A stretch of DNA of 9,309 bases from assembly GCA_900554975.1 (NCBI GenBank), contig USJI01000023.1, positions 1 through 9,309 of the forward strand. Direction: 5' to 3'. The position numbers and the translations under genes were made by a program. The notes below the pieces were generated by a model, which was given only the letters and a program-made list of their open reading frames with translations, made no database searches and was not told where the DNA came from. Origin of the DNA: an uncultured Ruminococcus sp. (GTDB taxonomy: Bacteria; Bacillota; Clostridia; Oscillospirales; Ruminococcaceae). The stretch's first letter is position 1. Each line of letters begins with the position of its first letter. Below, in pieces: positions 1 through 6,099 of the stretch.

Positions 1-99
1 GTGCTTATCAACAAAAGTGTTACACCGGCGGATTCATATGCAGATCTTGTTCTGCATGAAAGTCTGGGAAATGTATTCGGCGGACTGGTTCTGAAATAA
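1..99 (+). CDS. 3' end of an unidentified protein gene (partial)
   Basis: Frame 1 is open from the window edge for 32 codons and stops at TAA 97-99. The visible tail is soluble-looking and ends in NVFGGLVLK, with an acidic and hydrophobic stretch (YADLVLHES) before it. The reading frame looks real: it has no stop, its codon use resembles that of the neighbours, and it ends 16 bases before dtd, whose ribosome binding site lies in that gap. That spacing suggests co-transcription with dtd. In many Firmicutes dtd follows relA, but this tail does not resemble the ACT-domain end of RelA as I know it. I do not recognise the family and assign no function. Confidence 0.6.
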   Translation: MLINKSVTPADSYADLVLHESLGNVFGGLVLK

Positions 100-103
100 T
101 TGC

Positions 104-108
104 GGAGG
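104..108 (+). promoter_or_regulatory. Shine-Dalgarno of dtd
   Basis: GGAGG lies 7 bases before the ATG at 116. It fixes the dtd start and places translation initiation in the short gap after the upstream gene. Confidence 0.85.
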
Positions 109-115
109 AATTTAA

Positions 116-556
116 ATGAGAGCAGTGTTACAGAGAGTTACAAGGGCATCTGTCAGGGTTGACGGCGAAATAAAAGGTCAGATAGAAAACGGACTTCTTG
201 TTTTTCTCGGTGTGGGTCTTGAGGATACGGAAGAAGATGCAAAAAGACTTGTAAATAAAATAGTAAAGCTCAGGATATTTTCTGATGAGAATGACAAAAT
301 AAATCTTTCGGTCAATGATGTCGGAGGTTCACTTCTTGTAATATCACAGTTTACACTCTATGCTGACTGCCGGAAGGGAAACCGTCCGAACTTCATGAAT
401 GCCGGAAAACCGGACGAAGCAAACCGTCTTTATGAATTTTTTACAGAGGAATGTAAAAAATACGTTCCGGTAGTGGAAAAAGGTGTTTTCGGAGCAGATA
501 TGAAAGTTGAACTTTTAAATGACGGGCCGTTTACAATTGTACTTGAAGATATATAG
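116..556 (+). CDS. dtd: D-aminoacyl-tRNA deacylase (DTD)
   Basis: A cytoplasmic trans-editing enzyme that hydrolyses D-amino acids from tRNA; the family is also known to remove glycine mis-charged on tRNA-Ala. The 146-residue length is typical of full-length DTD. The start [13 protein letters not shown] is the classic family N-terminus. Both active-site motifs are visible: SQFTLYAD at residues 77-84, containing the SQFTL motif, and NDGPFT at 135-140, corresponding to the Gly-cisPro motif NxGPxT. The conserved CRKGNRPNF stretch at 85-93 follows the first motif. The ATG at 116 is supported by a GGAGG 7 bases upstream. The gene follows the partial upstream gene closely and is followed by a strong hairpin with a T-run. 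I see no truncation or missing key residue. Confidence 0.96.
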   Translation: MRAVLQRVTRASVRVDGEIKGQIENGLLVFLGVGLEDTEEDAKRLVNKIVKLRIFSDENDKINLSVNDVGGSLLVISQFTLYADCRKGNRPNFMNAGKPDEANRLYEFFTEECKKYVPVVEKGVFGADMKVELLNDGPFTIVLEDI

Positions 557-559
557 AAT
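530..559 (+). promoter_or_regulatory. Possible sigma-A promoter for the PBP gene, inside the dtd 3' end
   Basis: TTTACA at 530-535 (5 of 6 to TTGACA) and TAGAAT at 554-559 (5 of 6 to TATAAT) are separated by 18 bases. If used, transcription would begin near 565-567, at the foot of the 564-596 hairpin, so the PBP mRNA would start with that stem-loop. Such matches are common in AT-rich DNA and this one is not unique enough to be sure. Confidence 0.3.
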
Positions 560-563
560 AACA

Positions 564-604
564 CACTCCTGTTTTACCCATAATAAAACGGGAGTGATTT
601 TTTT
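564..604 (+). terminator. Hairpin plus T-run after dtd; its 3' arm carries the PBP ribosome binding site
   Basis: CACTCCTGTTTTA (564-576) pairs with TAAAACGGGAGTG (584-596), giving 13 pairs with one T-G wobble around a 7-base loop. Seven T residues follow at 598-604. This is the form of a Rho-independent terminator for dtd. The PBP start codon follows the T-run directly at 605, and the only SD-like sequence upstream of it (GGGAG, 590-594) lies inside the 3' arm. The element may therefore be a terminator, a structure that hides the PBP ribosome binding site, or both. Confidence 0.8.
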
Positions 605-2191
605 ATGTACAGAAGACTTATAGCTGTTGCAGTTTCGTTTGCTTTTTTATTTTCATTCATGTATATGAGGATTTATGTCATTATGTGCAATGATGACTAT
701 AAAGAATCGGGAATAGCACAGGGTACTTACAAGCTTACCGTAGGGAATATAAACGGTAACATTTATGACAGGAATTTTCAGCTGCTTGTAAATTCTGATA
801 CAAAATATTATGCGGCTGTAAATCCCACAGCTGATGCTGTAAAGGATATTCTTCCATATGTTTCAGACAAGGAAGATTTTTATTCAAAGCTTGTTTATGA
901 AACGCCTTTTGTGTGCGAAGTGAAAAATGGGAAAATTTCCAGTCGTGACATTTCTGTGTTTGAAATTCCGCAGAGGTACGGAAAGAACCAGCTTGCCCGT
1001 CATGTTATCGGGTATGTTCAGGACGGGCAGGGAGTATCGGGAATTGAAGCGGCATATGATGAATTCCTGCGTTCAAATGTACAGAAAAATACCATAACAT
1101 ACAGTATTGACGGCTGGGGTACTGTTCTCGAAGGAATTGACAGAAAGGTCACATCAGACGAAAAAATGAGAGCCGGAGTTGTTCTTACTATTGACAAGTA
1201 TATTCAGGCGATATGCGAACTTGCAGGGAGCAGTATGGAGAAGGGTGCAGTTGTTGTGATGGATGTGCATTCCGGTGACATTCTCGGAATGGCAAGTTTT
1301 CCGTCATATGACAGCGATGAGCTGGAAAAGGCGATGAATGATGAAAATTCTCCGCTTATAAACCGATGCCTGTATTCTTATAATGTAGGTTCGATATTCA
1401 AGCTGATAACCGCACAGGCGGCTTTTGAACAGGGGATAAATGAAGATTTTGTCTATGACTGTACAGGTTATACTGAAGTTGACGGTCAGATTTTCAAATG
1501 TCATGACCTTTCAGGACATGGTGTACAGAATATGACCGATGCTATGAAAAATTCATGCAATACTTATTTTATTGAGCTTGCAAAGCATATTGACAATGAG
1601 CTTTTTCTGGAAACAGCTGAAAAAATGGGATTCGGAAGAAGTATTCCGCTTGCCTCAGGAATGACAGCGTCCGGAGGGAATTTACAGAGTCCTGATGATT
1701 TGTCACTTCCGGCAGAAAAGGCAAATTTTTCTTTCGGTCAGGGAAAACTTCTTGCTTCGCCTGTTCAGATATGTGCTTTTACAGCCGCAATTGCTAATGA
1801 GGGAAAACTTTTTGTACCACGTCTTGTCGCAGGAATAACAGAGGACGGAAAAAATATTACAGGCGGTGAAGAGAGCAGATATTCACAGGTGATTGACCGT
1901 GATACTGCATTCCGGCTTCAGGATCTCATGATTGCGGCAGTCGGCAGAAATACCGAATCAAATGCAAGACCATGCAACGTATACGCCGCAGGAAAAACAT
2001 CGACTGCCCAGACGGGAAGATTCGGTGATGACGGAATAGAAATATGTCATGGCTGGATAACGGGATATTTTCCTGTCAGCGAACCGGAATATGCTGTAAC
2101 GGTTCTTTGCGAGGACGGAGGTTACGGAAATGAATGTGCAGCTCCGGTTTTCAAAGAGATTGCAGAAAGAATTACGGATATATACAAATAA
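605..2191 (+). CDS. Membrane-anchored class B penicillin-binding protein (peptidoglycan D,D-transpeptidase)
   Basis: Cross-links peptidoglycan stem peptides outside the membrane. An N-terminal hydrophobic anchor spans about residues 4-27. A short class B dimerisation region follows, with the GNIYDRNFQLL motif at 51-61 (usually RGxIxDRNG; the first Arg is Asn here). The transpeptidase domain covers roughly 190-525. Its motifs are SIFK at 263-266 (nucleophile Ser263), SCN at 317-319, and KTST at 464-467 where KTGT is usual. At 528 residues with no PASTA repeats it is nearer the compact PbpA/FtsI-like clostridial proteins than full SpoVD. The start is the ATG at 605: the next Met codons (residues 19 and 21) would remove the anchor. 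Eleven cysteines lie beyond the anchor, many for an exported protein. Septal, elongation or sporulation role cannot be decided from sequence. It lies between the dtd hairpin and the alaS leader. Confidence 0.92.
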   Translation: MYRRLIAVAVSFAFLFSFMYMRIYVIMCNDDYKESGIAQGTYKLTVGNINGNIYDRNFQLLVNSDTKYYAAVNPTADAVKDILPYVSDKEDFYSKLVYETPFVCEVKNGKISSRDISVFEIPQRYGKNQLARHVIGYVQDGQGVSGIEAAYDEFLRSNVQKNTITYSIDGWGTVLEGIDRKVTSDEKMRAGVVLTIDKYIQAICELAGSSMEKGAVVVMDVHSGDILGMASFPSYDSDELEKAMNDENSPLINRCLYSYNVGSIFKLITAQAAFEQGINEDFVYDCTGYTEVDGQIFKCHDLSGHGVQNMTDAMKNSCNTYFIELAKHIDNELFLETAEKMGFGRSIPLASGMTASGGNLQSPDDLSLPAEKANFSFGQGKLLASPVQICAFTAAIANEGKLFVPRLVAGITEDGKNITGGEESRYSQVIDRDTAFRLQDLMIAAVGRNTESNARPCNVYAAGKTSTAQTGRFGDDGIEICHGWITGYFPVSEPEYAVTVLCEDGGYGNECAAPVFKEIAERITDIYK

Positions 2192-2225
2192 TATAAAAAC
2201 ATTTTGTAAATTTTTGAAAAAGTGA

Positions 2226-2253
2226 TTGACTTTTTTTCAGATTTTGTTATAAT
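2226..2253 (+). promoter_or_regulatory. Sigma-A-type promoter of the alaS T-box leader
   Basis: TTGACT at 2226-2231 (5 of 6 to the -35 consensus) and a perfect TATAAT at 2248-2253 are separated by 16 bases. Transcription would start near 2260, just before Stem I of the T-box. The location is what a T-box leader requires, which raises confidence. Between the PBP stop and this promoter (2192-2225) I see only AT-rich sequence and no convincing terminator. Confidence 0.85.
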
Positions 2254-2259
2254 AGAAAA

Positions 2260-2487
2260 GGAATATTATATTGGCTGTGACAGGAATGATTGCTGTTTTT
2301 GCTCTTCAGAGAGAAAGTATATGGTGTAAGCTTTTGTGCAGATCGGCAAGTGCTACCCTTGAGCTTCCGGTGAAAACCGGACGTGATTTATGCGTTAAAT
2401 AATCATAAAGGAAAGCGTATTTTCGCTTTTGAATATGGGTGGTACCACGAGCCTTCGTCCCATTTGGACGGAAGGCTTTTATTATTT
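2260..2487 (+). ncRNA. T-box riboswitch, alanine type (GCU specifier), controlling alaS
   Basis: The leader senses uncharged tRNA-Ala and lets transcription proceed when it binds. Stem I can be drawn from 2273 to 2365: GGCU 2273-2276 pairs with AGCU 2362-2365, and a kink-turn-like GUGA/UGAG follows. UUGCUG 2290-2295 pairs with CGGCAA 2344-2349 above the specifier loop. The AG-bulge motif CAGAGAG is at 2307-2313 and a distal loop with GGUGUAAG at 2323-2330. The specifier is GCU at 2352-2354, followed by ACCCUUGAG as in other T-boxes. Further hairpins are UCCGGU-GAAA-ACCGGA (2366-2381), UGAUU/AAUCA (2384-2405) and AAAGCG/CGCUUU (2412-2429). In the antiterminator AUGGG 2435-2439 pairs with CCCAU 2459-2463 and ACG 2447-2449 with CGU 2456-2458. 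These flank the bulge UGGUACC (2440-2446), whose UGGU fits a tRNA ending ACCA. Confidence 0.95.
2451..2487 (+). terminator. T-box intrinsic terminator upstream of alaS
   Basis: GCCTTCGTCC (2451-2460) pairs with GGACGGAAGGC (2466-2476), with one unpaired G in the 3' arm and a 5-base loop, and is followed by TTTTATTATTTT. The 5' arm shares bases 2456-2460 with the antiterminator, so the two folds exclude each other, as expected for a transcription-attenuation T-box. Confidence 0.92.
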
Positions 2488-2528
2488 TACAGCCGGTTAC
2501 AAATCAATTATAAGGAGTTTTTTTATTT

Positions 2529-5168
2529 ATGAAGTGGCGTGGAGTCAATGAGTTAAGAGAAATGTATCTTTCATTTTTTGAAAGCAAAAATCATACAAGA
2601 ATGGCAAGTGCTTCACTTATCCCTCAGGGTGATAACAGCCTTTTGCTTATAAATTCAGGTATGGCACCTCTCAAGAAGTTCTTCCTCGGACAGGCTGTTC
2701 CGCCGAACAAGAGAGTTACAACCTGTCAGAAGTGTATCAGAACACCTGATATCGAACGTGTCGGCAAAACATCAAGACACGGTACTTATTTTGAAATGCT
2801 CGGAAACTTTTCTTTCGGTGATTACTTCAAGAATGAAGCTATCGAGTGGGCATGGGAATTCCTGACAAAGGTTCTTGAAATTCCTGCTGACAGACTCTGG
2901 ATTACTGTTTTTGAAAGTGATGACGAAGCAGAGCAGATATGGATGAACAAAATAGGAATTCCTAAGGAAAGAATAGTTCGTCTTGGAAAAGAAGATAATT
3001 TCTGGGAACATGGTTCAGGTCCTTGCGGTCCTTGCTCTGAAATTCACTTTGACAGAGGCGAAAGTTACGGACCGTTTGAAAGCTTTGAACAGGCGAGTGA
3101 ATGCGACAGAATCGTTGAAATATGGAACCTTGTATTCAGCCAGTTTGACAGTGACGGAAACGGAAACTATGCAGAAATGGCAACAAAAAACATTGATACA
3201 GGTATGGGCCTTGAAAGACTTGCCTGTGCAATTCAGGGCGTTGACAATCTTTTTGAAGTTGATACGGTAAGAAACATCATGAAGAAAATCAGCGAAATTG
3301 CCGGTGTTGAATATAAGACAGATGAGAAAACAGACGTTTCACTCAGAGTTATCACAGACCACATCAGAAGTACAACATTTATGGTCGGCGATGGCGTGAC
3401 ACCTGCAAACGAAGGCAGAGGATATGTTCTTAAAAGACTGCTCAGAAGAGCTGCAAGACACGGAAAGATGCTCGGCATAAATGAACCTTTCCTCTACAAA
3501 GTATGCGATACTGTTATTGATGAAAATAAGGCGGCTTATCCGGAACTTGAAGAAAAAAGAGAGCTTATCAAAAAGATTATAAAGCACGAAGAAGAAAGCT
3601 TTGCAAAGACTATCGACAAGGGTACAGAACTTCTTAACCAGTTTATCGACAAGATTGCAACAAGCGAAATCAAGGACGTTCTGTCCGGTGATGATGCATT
3701 CAAGCTCAGCGATACTTATGGTTTCCCTCTTGACCTTACAAAGGAAATTGTTGCAGAAAAGGGAATCACAGTCGATGAAGAACGTTTCAGAGAATGTATG
3801 GAAGAACAGAAGCGTAAAGCAAGAAGTGACCGTGCTTCCAAGGTAAAGACCTCATGGAGCGAGGACAGCACAGCTGACATAAATGTTCCTGCAACGGTGT
3901 TTACAGGTTATACAAGATTTAAACAAGATGCTCAGATAGTTGAGATATTTGCAGACGGCAAGCCTGTAGATTCTGTTTCAGAGGGACAGGACGCAGTTGT
4001 AATTCTTGACACAACACCTTTCTATGCAGAAAGCGGCGGTCAGGAATCTGATACTGGTGAACTGAAATCAGAGGGTTCTGTTTTCTCAATTTACAGCGTT
4101 AAGAAAACTGATAACGGACACTTCCTCCATTTCGGTACAGTTGAACAGGGAAGCATAAATAAAAATGATAAGATATTTGCTGAAATAGATGTTGAAAAGA
4201 GAATGGCAACAATGAGAAACCATACTGCTGCACATCTTCTTCAGGCGGGACTCAGAAAAGTTCTCGGAACTCATGTACATCAGGCGGGTCAGCTTGTAAA
4301 TTCAGAAAGATGCAGATTTGACTTTTCACATTTCAGTGCAGTAACAGTTGACGAACTTGCTCAGGTTGAAAACTTTGTAAATGATGAAATCCTCAAGGCG
4401 GTTGAAGTTGTAACAAAGGAAATGCCGATTGAGGAGGCAAGAAAACTCGGTGCTATGGCTCTGTTCGGCGAAAAATACGGTGATGTTGTAAGAGTTGTTG
4501 ATATCGGCGGAGATTCAATAGAATTCTGCGGTGGTACTCATGTCACGAACACATCAAATATCGGTCTGTTTAAGATTGTCTCTGAAAACTCAGTAGCTTC
4601 CGGTGTAAGAAGAATTGAAGCAGTTACAGGCAACGGCGTGCTGAAGCTTATCAATGAATTCAGAAAGAATGTATTTGATGCCGCTGATATTCTCAAGATT
4701 GCAAATCCGGCAAAACTTGTTGAAAGATGTAAGGCGCTTGTTGAGGAAGTCAAGGAAAAGGACAAGCAGATTCAGAAGCTCAGCAGTCAGCTTGCAGGAA
4801 ACGAGCTTGGCAATATGTTCAAGGATGCCAAGGAAATTGATGGTATAAAGATAATTTCTGCTATGCTTAACGGTACTAAACCGGATATGTTAAGACAGCT
4901 TGGTGATAAACTGAAAGAACAGACAGAAGATGTTATTGCTGTATTTGCAGGTGTTGCAGACGACAAGGGAACTTTATTCTGCGTATGCGGTAAAAATGCG
5001 ATAGCAAAGGGTGCAAATGCCGGAAAGATTGTACAGAGAATTGCAGCTATAACAGGCGGTAAGGGCGGCGGACGTCCTGATACAGCTATGGCAGGAATTG
5101 GCAAGAATTATATGATAGATGAGGCTCTGAACTCACTTGAAAGTATTGCGGCGGATTTCCTGAAGTAA
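2529..5168 (+). CDS. alaS: Alanyl-tRNA synthetase
   Basis: Charges tRNA-Ala with alanine and edits mis-charged Ser and Gly; cytoplasmic. The protein has 879 residues, the usual length for bacterial AlaRS, with all domains present. The class II catalytic core occupies about 1-240, with motif 2 around residues 83-100 (RHGTYFEMLGNFSFGDYF). GRGYVLKRLLRR follows at 296-307. The editing domain carries the zinc-binding HTAAH at 565-569 and CGGTH at 667-671. A coiled linker (about 725-755) leads to the C-Ala/DHHA1 domain, which contains GGKGGGRPDTAMAG at 843-856. AAGGAG at 2512-2517 lies 11 bases before the ATG, a slightly long but workable spacing. The T-box leader upstream gives regulation by uncharged tRNA-Ala. 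Lysine is often AAG here, more than in the downstream genes, as expected for a highly expressed gene. No key residue is missing. Confidence 0.98.
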   Translation: MKWRGVNELREMYLSFFESKNHTRMASASLIPQGDNSLLLINSGMAPLKKFFLGQAVPPNKRVTTCQKCIRTPDIERVGKTSRHGTYFEMLGNFSFGDYFKNEAIEWAWEFLTKVLEIPADRLWITVFESDDEAEQIWMNKIGIPKERIVRLGKEDNFWEHGSGPCGPCSEIHFDRGESYGPFESFEQASECDRIVEIWNLVFSQFDSDGNGNYAEMATKNIDTGMGLERLACAIQGVDNLFEVDTVRNIMKKISEIAGVEYKTDEKTDVSLRVITDHIRSTTFMVGDGVTPANEGRGYVLKRLLRRAARHGKMLGINEPFLYKVCDTVIDENKAAYPELEEKRELIKKIIKHEEESFAKTIDKGTELLNQFIDKIATSEIKDVLSGDDAFKLSDTYGFPLDLTKEIVAEKGITVDEERFRECMEEQKRKARSDRASKVKTSWSEDSTADINVPATVFTGYTRFKQDAQIVEIFADGKPVDSVSEGQDAVVILDTTPFYAESGGQESDTGELKSEGSVFSIYSVKKTDNGHFLHFGTVEQGSINKNDKIFAEIDVEKRMATMRNHTAAHLLQAGLRKVLGTHVHQAGQLVNSERCRFDFSHFSAVTVDELAQVENFVNDEILKAVEVVTKEMPIEEARKLGAMALFGEKYGDVVRVVDIGGDSIEFCGGTHVTNTSNIGLFKIVSENSVASGVRRIEAVTGNGVLKLINEFRKNVFDAADILKIANPAKLVERCKALVEEVKEKDKQIQKLSSQLAGNELGNMFKDAKEIDGIKIISAMLNGTKPDMLRQLGDKLKEQTEDVIAVFAGVADDKGTLFCVCGKNAIAKGANAGKIVQRIAAITGGKGGGRPDTAMAGIGKNYMIDEALNSLESIAADFLK

Positions 5169-5192
5169 TATTGTTGACAGGAGAAAATTGTA

Positions 5193-5543
5193 ATGAGTGA
5201 TTGTTTGTTTTGTAAAATTATTGCAGGAGAGATTCCGAGCAGTAAGGTTTATGAAGATGATATGATATATGTGTTTAAGGATATTGCACCAGTTGCACCT
5301 GTTCACTATCTTTTTATACCGAAAGAACATATTTCCGGTGCGTCAGCTGTAAATTCTGAAAACTCAAAGTATGTGGCACATATTTTTGAGGTTGCAGCCA
5401 AAATTGCTGAAAAAGAAGGATTTTCAGACGGTTTCAGAATTGTAACAAACTGCGGCGAAGATGCCGGACAGACTGTACATCATCTTCATTTCCACCTTCT
5501 TGCAGGAAAGAAAATGGGCTGGAGTGCAGACAGTGCCGTATGA
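5193..5543 (+). CDS. HIT-family (HinT/PKCI-like) purine nucleotide hydrolase
   Basis: HIT proteins of this branch hydrolyse adenosine phosphoramidates and can cleave aminoacyl-AMP; cytoplasmic. The protein is 116 residues, the normal size for HinT. It opens with SDCLFCKIIAGEIPS, including the CxxC pair Cys4/Cys7 found in many bacterial members. The signature HxHxH is at His97-His99-His101 within QTVHHLHFHLLAG (residues 93-105). Cys4, Cys7, His46 and one of the C-terminal histidines may form the structural zinc site known in relatives (inference). AGGAG at 5179-5183 lies 9 bases before the ATG. The gene begins 24 bases after alaS with no visible terminator, so it is probably co-transcribed with alaS. 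That position suits a role in clearing stray alanyl-AMP, though the substrate is not shown by sequence. Confidence 0.95.
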   Translation: MSDCLFCKIIAGEIPSSKVYEDDMIYVFKDIAPVAPVHYLFIPKEHISGASAVNSENSKYVAHIFEVAAKIAEKEGFSDGFRIVTNCGEDAGQTVHHLHFHLLAGKKMGWSADSAV

Positions 5544-5547
5544 TACC

Positions 5548-5554
5548 GGAGGGA
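5548..5554 (+). promoter_or_regulatory. Ribosome binding site that fixes the phosphoribosyltransferase start
   Basis: GGAGGGA lies 6 bases before the ATG at 5561. An in-frame ATG at 5540 overlaps the stop of the HIT gene but has no SD at proper distance, and using it would place this SD inside the coding region. The ATG at 5561 is therefore preferred. Confidence 0.8.
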
Positions 5555-5560
5555 GAAACA

Positions 5561-6097
5561 ATGGATTTTTACACACTTTATGTTGCAGGACTGAAAAGGG
5601 AACTTCCTATATGTCCGGTAAGTGACAAACTCGATATTGCGGCATTTATAATGTTTTCTGATGTGGAACTTACTGTAAAATGTGCAGAGGAACTCCTGAA
5701 AAAAGTACCTGATTTTGATGTGATTCTGACAGCAGAATGCAAGGGAATTCCGCTTGGCTATGAGATGGCAAGACAGTGCGGAAAGAATTATATAGTTGCA
5801 AGAAAATCAGTGAAACTTTATATGAAAAATCCGATTTCTGTTGAAGTCAAATCAATAACAACTGAAAATAAACAGGTTCTTTTTCTTGATGAGGACGCTG
5901 TTTCAGAGCTTAAAGGCAAAAAAGTTCTTATTGCAGATGATGTTATCAGCACAGGCGAATCGCTTAGTGCATTGGTTTCTCTGGCTGAAAAAGCAGGAGG
6001 TAACGTGGTTTGCAAATCGGCTGTTCTTGCCGAGGGTGACGCTGCTGACAGAGATGACATTGTATATCTTGAAAAGCTGCCGTTATTCTTTAAGTAA
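5561..6097 (+). CDS. Type I phosphoribosyltransferase, adenine-PRTase-like
   Basis: Type I PRTases join a nucleobase to PRPP; APRT makes AMP from adenine. From the preferred start the protein has 178 residues, close to the length of bacterial APRT. The PRPP-binding motif VLIADDVISTGES is at residues 122-134, with the paired acidic residues Asp126-Asp127 and the STGES phosphate loop. ILTAECKGIPLGYEMA at 55-70 matches the APRT-type core motif (TxExKGIP), and the ARKSVK stretch at 80-85 resembles the RKxxK segment of APRT/XPRT enzymes. The N-terminus is shorter and less typical than in classic Apt, so the base could be adenine, another purine, or a regulatory ligand as in PurR-type relatives. 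It has no DNA-binding domain. It starts 17 bases after the HIT gene and ends 2 bases before comEC. Confidence 0.85.
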   Translation: MDFYTLYVAGLKRELPICPVSDKLDIAAFIMFSDVELTVKCAEELLKKVPDFDVILTAECKGIPLGYEMARQCGKNYIVARKSVKLYMKNPISVEVKSITTENKQVLFLDEDAVSELKGKKVLIADDVISTGESLSALVSLAEKAGGNVVCKSAVLAEGDAADRDDIVYLEKLPLFFK

Positions 6098-6099
6098 AA

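Noticed and set aside
2192..2225. Possible terminator for the PBP gene just after its stop
   Set aside because: Only weak A-T pairing with no GC stem is present; the sequence is simply AT-rich ahead of the alaS promoter.
2366..2381. The perfect GAAA-capped hairpin as a separate small RNA or inverted-repeat site
   Set aside because: It sits between Stem I and the antiterminator of the T-box, where a linker hairpin is expected.
4787..5104. A 105-codon - strand frame rich in Pro, Ala and Ser inside alaS
   Set aside because: It is the reverse of the conserved AlaRS C-terminal domain, so its long open stretch follows from the codon pattern of alaS.
5540..5560. ATG at 5540 as the phosphoribosyltransferase start, overlapping the HIT stop
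   Set aside because: The overlap is tempting, but GGAGGGA at 5548-5554 is ideally placed for the ATG at 5561 and would be inside the gene if 5540 were used.
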